DNA of 64,000 nt from Brienomyrus brachyistius. Taxonomy: Eukaryota; Chordata; Actinopteri; Osteoglossiformes; Mormyridae. Shown here one piece after another: positions 33,688-45,299 of this stretch. The stretch is from positions 1 through 64,000 of the forward strand of contig NW_026042842.1 in the NCBI RefSeq assembly GCF_023856365.1. The letters are read 5' to 3'. How positions within the stretch are numbered: the first letter of the stretch is position 1; each line of letters opens with the position of its first letter. The translations under genes were made by a program, and so were the position numbers. The notes under the pieces are model-generated. The model did no database searches. It saw nothing but the letters and a program-made list of their open reading frames with translations, and was not told where the DNA came from.

Positions 33688-34856
33688 TACTGAACAAAAA
33701 TATAAACGCAACACTCTTGTTTCTGCTCCCATTTTTCATGAGATGGACTTAAAGACCTACAATTCATTCCAGATACACAATATTACCATTTCTCTCAAAC
33801 ATTTCTCACAAATCAGTCTAAATGTGTGATAGTGAGCACTTCTGCTTTGCTGAGATAATCCATCCCACCTCACAGGTGTGCCACATCAAGATGCTGATCT
33901 GACATCATGGGTAGTGCACAGGTGTACCTTATACTGCCCACAATAAAAGGCCACCCTGGAATGTGCAGTTTTTTGCTTTATTGGGGGTCTGGGGACTCAG
34001 AACCGGTCAGTATCTGGTGTGACCACCATTTGCCTCATGCAATGCAACACATCTTCTTCGCATAGAGTTTATCAGATTGTCAATTGTGGCCTGTGGAATG
34101 TTGGTCCACTCCTCTTCAATGGCTGTGCGAAGTTGTTGGATATTAGTGGGAACTGGTACACGCTGTCGTATACGCCGGTCAAGCACATCCCAAACATGCT
34201 CAACGGGTGACATGTCCGGTGAGTATGCTGGCCATGCAAGAACTGGGACATTTTCAGCTTCCAAGAACTGTGTACAGATCCTTGCAACATGGGGCCGTGC
34301 ATTATCTGTCTGAGTGGCTGGTCTCAGACGATCTTGGAGGTGAACCTGCTGGATGTGGAGGTCCTGGGCTGGTGTGGTTACACGTGGTCTGCGGTTGTGA
34401 GGCCGGTTGGATGTACTGCCATATTCTCTGAAACGCCTTTGGAGACGGCTTATGGTTGAGAAATGAACATTCAATGCACGAGCAACAGATCTGGTTGACA
34501 TTCCTGCTGTCAGCATGCCAATTGCACGCTCCCTCAATGCTTGTGGCATCTGTGGCATTTTGCTGTGAGACAAAACTGCACATTCCAGGGTGGCCTTTTA
34601 TTGTGGGCAGTATAAGGTACACCTGTGCACTACCCATGATGTCAGATCAGCATCTTGATGTGGCACACCTGTGAGGTGGGATGGATTATCTCAGCAAAGC
34701 AGAAGTGCTCACTATCACACATTTAGACTGATTTGTGAGAAATGTTTGAGAGAAATGGTAATATTGTGTATCTGGAATGAATTGTAGATCTTTAAGTCCA
34801 TCTCATGAAAAATGGGAGCAAAAACAAAAGTGTTGCGTTTATATTTTTGTTCAGTG
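33688..34856 (-). mobile_element. Tc1/mariner element with about 285-bp terminal inverted repeats
   Basis: 1169 bp with TA on both sides (33686-33687 and 34857-34858). Ends are TACTGAACAAAAATATAAAC and its near-exact complement. The inverted similarity continues about 285 bp inward on each side, to the aatgtgcag(t)ttt words at about 33972 and 34572. The transposase between them is internally deleted. Confidence 0.9.
34007..34573 (-). pseudogene. Tc1-like transposase with in-frame central deletion
   Basis: 188 codons, uninterrupted. The N-terminal paired-like helix-turn-helix is intact (GMLTAGMSTRSVARALN, RLQRRFREYG). The catalytic end has DNARPHV and SPDMSPVEHVWD. About 150-170 residues expected between RLRPATQT and DNARPH are missing, including the first catalytic aspartate (DES block). 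The product could bind DNA but not catalyse transposition. The open frame suggests a recent deletion. Confidence 0.88.
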
Positions 34857-34859
34857 TAC

Positions 34860-35295
34860 ATTGATTTACAGAATCAAATTTAAAAAACAAAGATACACTG
34901 ATTTTATACAGATTACTAACTTTTGGGGATCACAATACAAATCTAAATATTTTAGACAAGTTACTTATCTGCTTATTGAATGGTGGGCGAAAAAAATATC
35001 TGTATAGTGTCCATTATCTAAAACCCCGCAATGACGTAGTTTGTGTTGTTCTTAAAATAATATTAACTTAAACGGTCAATCTGATTTTCTGGAGGAAAAA
35101 TAATAGTTTTGATGAATCAACAGCTTGGGAAAATAGTCGCTAGATTAATTCAAAGAAAAATTGTCTGTAGTTGCACCTCAACAGTATAACCAGTGATAAT
35201 ACTATATAAATAAAATTAAAGTAATGGCACCAGCATAGACAGACACAGTAACAGTACAGAATGAGGTAACAGTGGCAGTGTGAGGAAATGTCAGC
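34860..35295. other. No gene recognised
   Basis: AT-rich flank of the Tc1 element. No feature seen. Confidence 0.4.
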
Positions 35296-35299
35296 GTCA

Positions 35300-35620
35300 C
35301 TGGCTGGTTAACAGCAATGGGGAGGAAACTTGTCTCTAAATCTGGAAATGCTTGTGCAGATGGATGGATGGAAGGTGAAAAGTGACAGTGCTGGGTGGCT
35401 AGAGTCTCTCAAGGTGCTGCTTGCTTTTCTGAGGCAGCACCTGAAGACGATGCCTTTGACCGCCAGAAGCTGTGTGCCCGAGGAACTGGAAGCTGTTGAA
35501 GCCTCTACAGCATCCTCTGCGATGTAGATAGGACTTTGGGGAGTCATCCGTTTGCGAAAGTCCAGGATCAGCTCCTTGGTTTCTCTAGCGTTGAGGGTGA
35601 TGTTGTTATACATGGTGAAG
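35300..35620 (-). repeat. LINE reverse-transcriptase fragment (Rex1/L2-like)
   Basis: Minus strand reads LNARETKELILDFRKRM, matching the LN..KTKELI.DFR block after the catalytic site of Rex1/L2-type reverse transcriptases. Downstream sequence in the same frame has lost similarity. Confidence 0.65.
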
Positions 35621-35799
35621 AGCTGGGCCTACAAATCCCAGCATTCAAGAGGTGAAAATACAGACTTAGAGGGAATTTGGGAAAAGTGAAAAAATCCTCT
35701 TTACTCGTGTCTGTATAAATCTCACCAAGCGTAACTTTGCAGATTAAAGACTGGCTGAGAGTGTAAATGTAAACGCTGATAAGGAGTCAGGAACAAAGT

Positions 35800-36593
35800 G
35801 CTCATGTAGTGCACACCTGGGTCCAGAGGGCCCTTGTTCAGATGGAAAACTGAACAGGCATCTTTTGTGCTAAATGACAGCCGGTGCTGCTCAAGATGAT
35901 GGACACTATGGGGAAATAAAAAAAAAAAGAGTTTTGAATGAAAAGACACACAAGAGTAACAGTGCAGCCTTGGTCACGTCTCCCCAGCTCATGACTGGAC
36001 CAGGCTCCACATTGACCCCAAAACTGGCTTTACACACAGGAAACTCACTGAAACTCAACACAACATTGTCCTGATCTTGCCTGGGGAGTTTCACCTGGTT
36101 ACTGAGATGACCGGCAGCACAGACAGTCTTACCAGCAACAGATATGCTATTAAGGGGTGCGAAGCGTCTGCTGCCAGCACATGGCTTTATATCTGTCGGC
36201 TGCATTTGCGCTGCTCCTCCCTCCTATAAAGAGGACAGTTGAACAGCAGTGTGAAGAAAGGGCACAGAAGCAGAAGTCAGTGGAAAAAGCCCCATTACTA
36301 ACCCTAAGCCCAACTTACTGCAAACAGCCCACTGTATTTCATATGTCTGCTTCATATTTTCCATTTAATTGCCATAATCTCTGGCAGTCAGTGACAAAAG
36401 TTATTTACCCTTAAACAGTACTGAGATTGAGTAGAGTGAGGTACTTAAGCGGTATTATGGAAGAATAAAAGCTGAGTCCCATGTCCAGGCGAGATGCGTA
36501 GCTGACAGGCTGATGAATGTTTCAAACTCTTACCTCCACCGTACTGACAGGAACGGCGAGCTGCTGTGGCATCATGGCATTAAACTTCTGTTT
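35800..36593 (-). CDS. Unidentified exon-like coding blocks (candidate gene or pseudogene)
   Basis: Three minus-strand blocks have splice-like borders. Block 1, 36534-36593, reads KQKFNAMMPQQLAVPVSTVE and ends at GTAAGA. Block 2 begins 36223 after TTTATAG and joins it in frame (EGGAAQMQPTDIKPCAG...); it stays open to about 35906, with an internal GTGAGT donor candidate at 36048. Block 3, about 35820-35907 after a CCCCATAG acceptor, reads HHLEQHRLSFSTKDACSVF before GTGTGC. I do not recognise the protein. The in-phase join of blocks 1 and 2 favours a real gene; the block 2 to 3 join is uncertain. No upstream exons or start codon are visible. Confidence 0.3.
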
Positions 36594-36599
36594 CTCCAG

Positions 36600-37079
36600 G
36601 GAAGAAAACAACCAAGACCAACCTTAATAATCCACACACTTTGAAGACTGACATAAATGGTAAATATGAGACGTAAATATCATCCAACACTACCAGGTAC
36701 TCAGTGAATACTCAGTCATGCAGAAATATAATCTAAAGTTATAATTATGGGGACACGTGGCCGTCCACTGCAGGTGACAATGTCCTAAACTCTTTCATAC
36801 TTAAAGAACACATACAGTTATTACTTTGTAAGGATGCATAAAACTCCAGTTCAGTAAATTTATGGAATATATACTGCAGCAACTACTTTATAGTCATTTA
36901 TTAAGTAACTGACTTATTTCTTCCCTGCGGGAACTTGTAATTATGCTGAAATAAAAATGTAACTTAACAGCGTTAAAAAGAACTCAGGAATCCAGTCCAA
37001 AATGCTTTAGTTTGACATGTGATCAAAATTCAAACTAAATTTCATAGAGTAAACTAATACATGATAGCATCCATGCAAA
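36600..37079. other. No gene recognised
   Basis: AT-rich with no open frame of interest. Confidence 0.4.
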
Positions 37080-37850
37080 AGATCAACGGCAGAACAGGGG
37101 CTCTTAAGGCAGACTGCATTAAAAAGGAATTAATCATCTCTCTCAATTTAAATTTGGGATAATAATTCTCTTCAGAAGCCTCCATAGAATAGTGCATCCA
37201 TCCCCTCACTTATGTGTAGAGACGTATCCTAAGGCTCTGGCAACAACATTCAGGTCAACAGCATCAAATATTTCACAGCTAGTTTTAAAACTTGTTTTTC
37301 ACTTTACGTTACAGCAAGTTAGTTAATATTAAATTATTGCAACGTGCAGATTAATAGTCAGAAAAGGTTTTTGAAATTTACATAATGATAAATGAGAACT
37401 ATATTTGATTACTAATTACTGTTGACTAATTTCCTGTCTGGACTTTTCCCCCTTCATTGTTAAAAGTCATTATATGTCTGGGTGCCAGTCAGTGGAAGCA
37501 CACAGACACCTGGCCTATTCATTCAGCACCAGCCCATCAAGTAGAGAATTCAGCACCACGGACAGTGACCTGTGTTACTATGACATCAGGTCATTGGCTC
37601 TAAATATTTTTCTAGAAATAACTAAATGGCTCTATTGTAGAAATTTCCAGCCAGAGACTGGGTTCCTATATGAAGAGAATATTATTATTCAGACAAAGAA
37701 AATAAACTACAGAAAACTAGCTCTGCATGTCATCTCCCCTTTACTCCTTAAGCAGGGCACACGCACATCAACAAGTACCAATGCAGCAAATACAGATGAA
37801 CAATTTCACAGCTTCAGAAGAAGTCAGATTTCTGTGTAATTCAGAGATTG
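37080..37850 (-). repeat. Dispersed repeat, copy B
   Basis: Starts at 'gatcaacggcagaacagggg' like copy A (20261) and follows it with small gaps through 'cacttgagtctaatttc'-adjacent sequence. It is uninterrupted at the point where copy A holds the MITE, so it shows the pre-insertion structure. Confidence 0.8.
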
Positions 37851-37859
37851 TCAAAGACT

Positions 37860-38860
37860 TCTGATAGAACATTTTCTGCACTTGAGTCTAATTTCAAGAT
37901 AAATTGCACCTGGGTCTATTAAAACAAGGTGATGCTGCCTGACCTACCAACCAAGGCTGGGGAGGAAACGTAGGAATACAAGGAAAGCAAGGAAGAAAAG
38001 CAGCCACCCTATCTCATGGTCACGGACACAAACATCAGGGAGTGTTATGAAGAAGACACCACACTTAGGACCATTGGTTTTACGCAGTGAATTACACCAG
38101 AGAGAGTTTTTACATTCTAGCTGTGTTATGTAACATTCCTCAGCCTTCAGCTTTTTTCCCCACACAATGCAGGACATGCAGGGGTGCCAAACAAAACAGT
38201 GGAGCTGCAGTGTAGCCAATTATTTCTTTCAGTAGTTTTAAGATGGTTTGTGAGGTTGTGTGTTAGAGATGGCGGTGAGCAACACTGAGGCATCTCAGGG
38301 AACCATGTTGCCCATATTAAAAAACATGCACGCATGCAACTCAGGCAATCCAGCATTTCTTATTTCAGTTACGTATGACACTGCATGTTGCGGTTTTACA
38401 TGTTCACTACAAGTCAGTGGTTTTTTCCTTGTATGATTATGGCCACATTCACACCAAAAACACACTAGACATACTGTACAAGGCACTCAAGGGAAAAATT
38501 CTCAGAACACAAAGTGAATGTATCAACCGAAGAAGGATTTTTCCTTTTCGGAATATTCATTTTTTTCCATGTGGAACCACTGTCCATGATTCAATTGAGT
38601 GCATTCAAAGAATGATACATCAAAACTAATAGTGACAAAATATTCATTTAATATGCATTGTACATGAATGTAGGACTTAGATGTTGATGAATTTCTCATC
38701 AGTGAAGGGCATATACACTTAAGGGGTATTATGAAAAAAAAAGTTGAGAACCCAGAAGTAACTATCCGATTAAAGATGTAATCTGGTACATGTGCAGACC
38801 AGTGATGGATATGTAAATGATTCAAATTGCAAGGAGTTGGCATGTTTAATCACCAGACAC
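37860..38860. other. No gene recognised
   Basis: Short frames on both strands without recognisable motifs. Confidence 0.4.
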
Positions 38861-38869
38861 AGGATGCCT

Positions 38870-39540
38870 CGTAGTCACATTAGACAGTGTTAACGGCACT
38901 TGACGGAGTTTGATAGGGTTGCATTGCGGGTTTACATGAAGCCAGGTGGTCATGTGCTGCAATTGCATGTGGGCCATGCGGATATCACAGTGGCCTGATA
39001 TTGAAACCAATGGGCACGTGAGGCATCCACACACGTCGTGAAGTTTCTGGTCATCCAAGACAGACCACGCCAAGGAAGGATCGTCGGATTGTGCTCCAAG
39101 CATCACAGATCCCCATGACACCTGCGCCTGATATATGGACACAGCTACTGGACTCTCTACAACACCCTATATCATCGTGTCGCGATGACTGGCATCAGCT
39201 GGACTACGGGTTCACCGTCCCATGCATAGGCTGCCGTTCACAATAGCACAGAAACGGTTGCGTTTGGAGTGGTGTAGTCACTGGGAGGCATGGACTGATG
39301 GACTGATGACGACTGGCGTCCTACCATGTTCAGCGATACATCTCAGTTCTGCAGTACCACAGATGACCGTCATGTGCGTATGGTGGCGCTGCAGGGAGAG
39401 GAGCAATCCTGCCAATGCTGTGGAGTGACACACCACACTCTGACGGCACAGTGGTACACCAGTGACATCCTAGTAGTATCCGGGCCCAGGGGTGTGCTAT
39501 ACCCTACTGACATGGGACCAGCAGTGTGACCATACCGCCA
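38870..39540 (+). pseudogene. Degenerate Tc1-like transposase
   Basis: Fragments in different plus-strand frames follow the Tc1 order: RQWPDIET, LPFTIAQKRLRLEWC, then DWRPTMFSDTSQFCSTTDD with HVRMVALQGE. The last matches the FSDESRF block with the first catalytic aspartate; the following glutamate is changed to threonine. Many stops. It is older than and different from the element at 33688. Confidence 0.72.
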
Positions 39541-39599
39541 ACTCCGTGGTCCGTTTGATCTGATGATTATAATCATCGCGATACAGTCACATGCCCTTT

Positions 39600-40254
39600 C
39601 ATCACATGCAGATTTCATTTTCACAACTTAGTCTGTTGCCCTTCACTTTTTTGCCACTGAGTTTGTGTTTTGACACTAAGTTGATGGGAATTGATTATTT
39701 AAGCGTCATCTAAAGAGCTTATATTAATTGGGTAAATTGCATAAGACTCACATGGTATTTTGAAAAGATTCCCATATGCGCTGATTAGCTGGGGTTGATC
39801 CAAGCAGCTGTGCACTTTTCTCCTGTAACATAAAAGTTTGCTTTTAGGACAGAAAACAAGGTTAAGACCATATTATGTAGTTTACATCTATCAAAATAAA
39901 ACCAAAGTCACTGTTACCAAAAGAGTAACCATGTGTTATCAAATTTCCTAACATTTTGCTTCATCTTACTTTGGATGCCCATGGTTAGGAGAGAAGCAGA
40001 AATCTGCTCAATCATAAGAAAGACTTTTATTGCTACAGGGAGTGAGATCTTGTTGCAGGTGACAAGGCAGGATAGAGTGTGTTTAGAAAAATAATGAAGA
40101 GGGAATGTGAGTGTGAGCTATCGTGGCATCTGTGTATAACCCAATATGGCGGCATCCTTCTGAATGTAAATAACATAGCCGGCTTAATTAGCTTAATCAA
40201 GCGTAATTGAACTAAGGAAAATTTAGCAATATACTTTCCCTGCTTGGTGTGATA
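39600..40254. other. No gene recognised
   Basis: No feature seen. Confidence 0.35.
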
Positions 40255-41230
40255 AATACAGCAGCAGCTGCTGGTGGACGGGCTACAAACAGACATCAAG
40301 AAGAAATCCCACCTCACAGCCATTTACTGTACCAAACCCCTTAATGTAACTTGTAAAGATGTAGGTATTGGCGTATTCACACATTCATTTGCAGTGTCCA
40401 CTTCCTGTCCAGTAAATTTGGCAGGACGGAATTTGAATAACCTATAGGTCTGACTCATGTATGCGGCTGAAGGAGTAAAGATAGAATGGGTGAAGAATCC
40501 TGTTATACAGTCCTAGTAGACCGAGAACCACCTGATTGCTACTGTAGTTGGAATCAAGGGCTGAGCTGCATGGTGGCCTGGGGGACAATCATGAAAACAC
40601 AGACCCACTGATATCCTCAAAACCCACAATCAAAAGGGGAGTCAGGCACGGTGGCCAACCACTTGGCCCGTTAAGCCACATGGTGGCCCGATGAGCAGGC
40701 AAACACACTATGGGCTAAGGGGTACAAGACAGAGGAGAGAATAGGATGGCCAGTGACATGTGAACAGGACAAGGCAGGGATGGATTCTGACACAGGTACC
40801 ATACTACTTTGTTTAAATATGCCCAAGTGCATAGAATGTTTTAGTGCAAGTCTTAGACAATGGTATCTCTGAATGACACCGCAGTCTGACTCTTCCTGAA
40901 GGCCCTGAGAAGTTGTTTGTATGCACTTGCTGCCTTGACACTTGCTGATGTGCGTGTGCTCTGCTTGAGCAGTAAAGGGGAGATCACATGCAGAGATGAT
41001 TTTCTGTAGCTTCTCAGTCCGAGTAAAAATAAAATCTTCTCGTTATATAGGAACCAAGTCTCTGGCTGGAAATTTCTACAACAGAGCCATTTAGTCATTT
41101 ATAGAAATATACAGAGCCAATGAAGGAACCAGATGTCACAGCACAGTAACACAGGTCACTGTCCGTGGAACTGAATGAATAGGATAACCGGCCAATGTGT
41201 TTGTGTGCTTACACTGATTATATGTCAGGG
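40255..41230 (+). repeat. Dispersed repeat, copy C (inverted relative to A and B)
   Basis: Matches the reverse complement of copy A from the gag-like end (about 22640) through 'tgtaacttgtaaagatgtagg', 'attcaaattttgtcctgcc'-type sequence and 'ttccagccagagactt' to about 20730. A 75-bp insertion (about 40647-40721, 'gcacggtggcc...' ) is absent from copy A. Confidence 0.8.
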
Positions 41231-42555
41231 GGGAAAATATTTATATCATTGTTGCGATGAACGTCATTCCAGCAAGTGGTTACGTCGTTCACGCAAGTGG
41301 TCATGCGGAACCAAAGTTTACTCACCTGTGTGCACCCGAGGGGAAGGCATTAACGGACGCACCTGCTCTTTATTTTGGATAAAGTCGGCAAAACGCATTG
41401 GTAGCGCGACAAGCAAAGGGTCAAATCTACACCAAGTGCTTCTGGAACTGTGCTGCGATTGTGTACTGAAAAGTAGACTCTGAACGGACAGCCGGTAAGA
41501 CCATGAACCATGCGTGTTGGACTTTGTTGCAAATGTTATTTGTAGCAAGCACTACCTGTTGCGAGTGGGGTTTATTTCTTAATGGGGTGCGCTAATGAGG
41601 CATTGAGGCGCTGGTGCTGGCTTGTAACATTATATGAGTTGTGGTATTTGACTGTATTAGGAATAAATGGTGTGCTGTAAGTGTCTTAATGACAATATGT
41701 GGAATGCTGTTTTATTGATTCAGATGTTTGCATTAATGCGGTTTAAAAGGGGGGGTTCTATTTTTAGTTTATCTAAAAGTTAAATATTAAATTGCTAAAA
41801 AGAAAAAAAAAAGTATTAAGGGTGAACTTTCCTTTTAATAATTCATATGGGCAGAAGTGTTAAACCTATTGTTCGATTGTCTAATTGGTTAGCTTTTCAT
41901 TGCAATTTATTGCGTTGAGTAACTCATTTATGTGTTTCCCCAGTGGTTTGATCTTAAACTTTGATGTTTGGAGGAATTTTATTCAGAACAAGTTATGTAT
42001 AATTGTGTGGAAATTTGAAGCTGAGATTGGTCATTTATTGTATATTTTGTGTGTATGTATATATATATATATATATATATGCATTTAAAGTAAAATTTTG
42101 TGTTTGCTCATAAGATAGATTGGTGAAAGTTGGTGTTTTGTGGTTTAAGGTTTTTCACCTGTAAATGCCTGGCTTGAGGAAAGCGAAGATAAAATAAAAA
42201 GGGATAAAGAGTCCAAAAAGAAGGCCTGGTTATTCTGAGTGAAATCCAGTTATATGTTCAGTTTTGGTACATCTCTATCAAGTGAGGGGTAAAGCACAGT
42301 AAGAATTGTGATCACTTGACAATCATTGAGGGGAAAAATGTAAAAATATATACAGTAAGGACAATATAATCGTAATTTAATGTATCCCTTCTGCTCTTTA
42401 AAAAGCACAATGTCTGACTGACAAATATGTCTATTATTAGCACATTTTAATAATTTAATTAATATTAAGCAGTACACCTATTTCCTGTAATCACTCTGCG
42501 TTAAAGCAATTTTTAAAACTAGCTGTGAACTGGATGCTGTTCTGACTGTTGTTGC
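41231..42555. other. No gene recognised; contains (TA)n at 42055-42080
   Basis: 41231-41560 has a GC-richer, coding-like texture without an assignable frame. The remainder is AT-rich with a short TA microsatellite. Confidence 0.4.
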
Positions 42556-42564
42556 CATGGTGCC

Positions 42565-44614
42565 TTATTTACTTTCAAATCGCATTGTCCACAACCTGAT
42601 CAAAGGACCAAACTTTAAAATCAGTGCAGGGTAGTGTCGCAAGTAGTGATGCTTAGGCTTTAACCTATGTCCTGGAAAGAAAGAAAATCTACAAGCAAGA
42701 TATTCTTGGATAAGAACGTCAAGGTATGCAACCTCTGGCAATAAAATTTTCTGTGCACAAATCAGCTCCACAATGTCTTTTAGCTGAAGGGTCAACTGCC
42801 AATCATCATCTGTGGGCTCTTTCACCTTGTCACACATGATCACAGGAAGAAGTCTTAGAAAATTCCAGTTCTGAACAGCCTGACCATAAAGCTTTACTCC
42901 ATTGGAGTTTACTGCACATGGCTTACTCAACACATCAGAGCCACTGTACTTAAATTTCTTAATGCGTCTATTCAGAATTGAATAAGTGAACCACTTTTTT
43001 TGCTTGATGAAGTACTTCAGGTAAAGGGCTAAATCATAGGAAAGGATACCCTCAAAAATGTCATGGCCTAAACAAGGTGGCAGGCCAGGCATACAAACAT
43101 CGAAGTAATTCAATGAATTAAAACTCAGATATTATACCTTCAACGTTTTGTTGTTCCTCAGACTGTAAAATGCATTTGGATCTGTTTGAAAATCTGTTCG
43201 GGTTGTCCGGCAATACCTGCAGAAATATTCAGAAAAACTAAAATTTTCTGTAAATCCACCGATATTATGAGACCCCAAATTGTCCCCTGCAATGCACAAA
43301 ACAGTCCCTTTAACTTTTTCCTCTGCCACCGTTATTCCATTGTCTTCCAGGTCTTTTAAGTCTGCAATGAGCCTTGAGAAAACTTTGTCATGGCCAAAGT
43401 GTTTGAAGTCTTTTTCCTGACACAGCATTACAAGTGACATGTGGTCTGTACTTGATGAGGTGGTAAATTAGCCAGAGACAAATATACAGCTACTACTTTG
43501 TGCTGCTTTTTGCTGAACCTAATGGGTTCACCGCCTCAAAAGAATCTTGATATAGAATTAGTTTTAGACATGATGGGTTTTGAGAAAAGAACTCATTGTT
43601 TTTATATACCTGACCATCACTGACATCACAAAGCACATCAGTGTATGGTACGTATGTACCCTGTGCAGCACAATTCTGCCATAAGTCTGACTCCAGTAAA
43701 TGTCTCAAAGTGTCTTTCAATGGAACATAGTAGGCAAACCTCTGTGACCTTGTTTCATCCCTTCCTAAGTACAACTTTACAGGTTCTGTGTATCTAAACA
43801 TCTGTTTAAAAGCCCTAGTTCTTGAAAAATTGGTTCTCATTGGTCCTTCATGACTAATGGTGAAAAGGTCAGATTCCTTCACAACATCACATATACTACC
43901 AATAACCTCATCTGTTAATTCAGTTAAGTCACTTTTCAGGAATGCACTTAATTTATTCAAAGTATATGTCTGTCCTAGTTCATGTATGCTTAGCATCTCT
44001 TCAATAATATTTTGTATAGTTGATGCTGGCAGAAGAAACTGCCCATGTAATTTCAAGTAGAAAAGAGAAATATTTCTAAGAAAAAGGTCACTGAAATTTT
44101 CTGTAAGATGGACTTCACCTTCATCAGTCTCACTAAATCTCTCTGTAGGGCCTGTAACTAACGGTTCAGTTTCAAGAAACTGAGAAACTGTCTCCTTATA
44201 AAGATCTCTTATACTGTCCACAGAACATTGTCTGTGTTTCCTGGACATGTAGGCTGTAAACGACGATCTCACAGTGAACGTATGGTCGCATCCTGTCACC
44301 GGACATGTCACAACACGTCCTTCGGCTATATGTTCCTTTAAGTGAGCTGTTAGTGATCTGACATCGCGACATTGGCGCTGGCACATAGACATATTACACG
44401 TAAACACCGTAAGGGCATTTGTAGTATCAATATATGAATCTGTGTTATGTTTACGGTAAAAATGAGCCTTAAATTCCCCATATGAACGAAACGTATTGTG
44501 GCAATCTGTAGCGCCACACTTGAACACGCATCGTGGTTCATGACGGTGAAGTTTGACATGTAAAACATGTTCCCTAAGGGTTTGCACTGATGTTCCACAG
44601 AAATAACAACTAAA
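42565..44614 (-). pseudogene. C2H2-finger transposon protein gene (CMC/EnSpm-like), frameshifted
   Basis: The first part is open for 389 codons (44662-43493); the likelier start is the second methionine, MFSCYFCG at 44617. It has four C2H2 zinc fingers in the first 150 residues (CYFC...H..H, CGATDC...H..H, CNMSMC...H, CPVTGC...H), and reads up to NPLGSA. The frame then breaks; the continuation reads KVVAVYLSLANLPPH and CQEKDFKHFG, then GDNLGSHNIGGF and FCRYC (43440-43132), and after another break PCLGHDIFEGILSYDL and HHYLRHYPALILKFGPLIRLWTMRFESK (43113-42565). These blocks belong to a protein family repeated in fish genomes. I place it tentatively with CMC/EnSpm-type transposons. Confidence 0.68.
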
Positions 44615-44669
44615 CATTGTAACTGCGTGAACAAACACGCACTCTATTGCTGTTTTAAACACCTAAATG

Positions 44670-45149
44670 CTGTTTCACATCCCGCTTGCAAATCTAAGTT
44701 TTACATGTGCTGCCAAGATACGTTCATGCGCCGTCAACACGGTACATGCTACTCGTGTTTAAAACCACACACTGCTTAACACTGCTTAAAACGATTTAAT
44801 TTAACTTACCAATTTGCCCAGACACATTTATTTTATTTTATATTCCCACTAGTTTGTAGATTTTTTTTAAATGTTATGTTTGTTATTGGGTGCTTTCCAC
44901 TTCATGTACCCACATACAGCGCTGGCTTAAAGCAATACATTCTGGTCCTGACGCAATGCATTGTGGTTAGATTTTTATCGTCCGCTGCATTATGTCACCA
45001 TGTCACGTCGTACAAAAACCTCGCGAGAGCAAGACAGATCATCCTGCACCTCTTAAGTGTTATGTAGTTTTGCCTGAAACGCAAAAATAAAACAAAGCAA
45101 TTAAAGCCGATCAGTGGCTCAAATTCTGCTGTAGCGATTGAAGAACTTT
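44670..45149. other. No gene recognised
   Basis: Probably includes the 5' flank of the transposon-like gene at 42565-44614. No terminal repeats identified. Confidence 0.35.
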
Positions 45150-45260
45150 TGTCGGAAGTTGGATTCGAACCCATGCCTTACTTCGGAGAACAGAATACCC
45201 CTTACTTTGAAAGGCCATTTTCGCTGCGCAGGAGGCTTTAGACCGCTCGGCCATGGGGCA
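45150..45260 (-). repeat. tRNA-Leu-like sequence (pseudogene or SINE head)
   Basis: On the minus strand, ATGGCCGAGCGGTCTAAAGC matches the D-arm/A-box region of tRNA-Leu, and GGGTTCGAATCC the T-arm/B box, ending TTCCGACA. The stretch is about 110 nt, longer than a tRNA-Leu, the T stem has mismatches and the acceptor stem does not pair. It is therefore a degenerate tRNA, not a functional gene. Confidence 0.5.
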
Positions 45261-45299
45261 GTTTCCAGTTGAACCCTAAGGAGTAGGTTAAGTCCAGCC

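Noticed and set aside
34019..34674. Plus-strand open frames over the Tc1 element
   Set aside because: They are antisense shadows of the minus-strand transposase and its inverted repeats.
45150..45260. Functional tRNA-Leu gene
   Set aside because: Length and mismatches in the T and acceptor stems are incompatible with a working tRNA.
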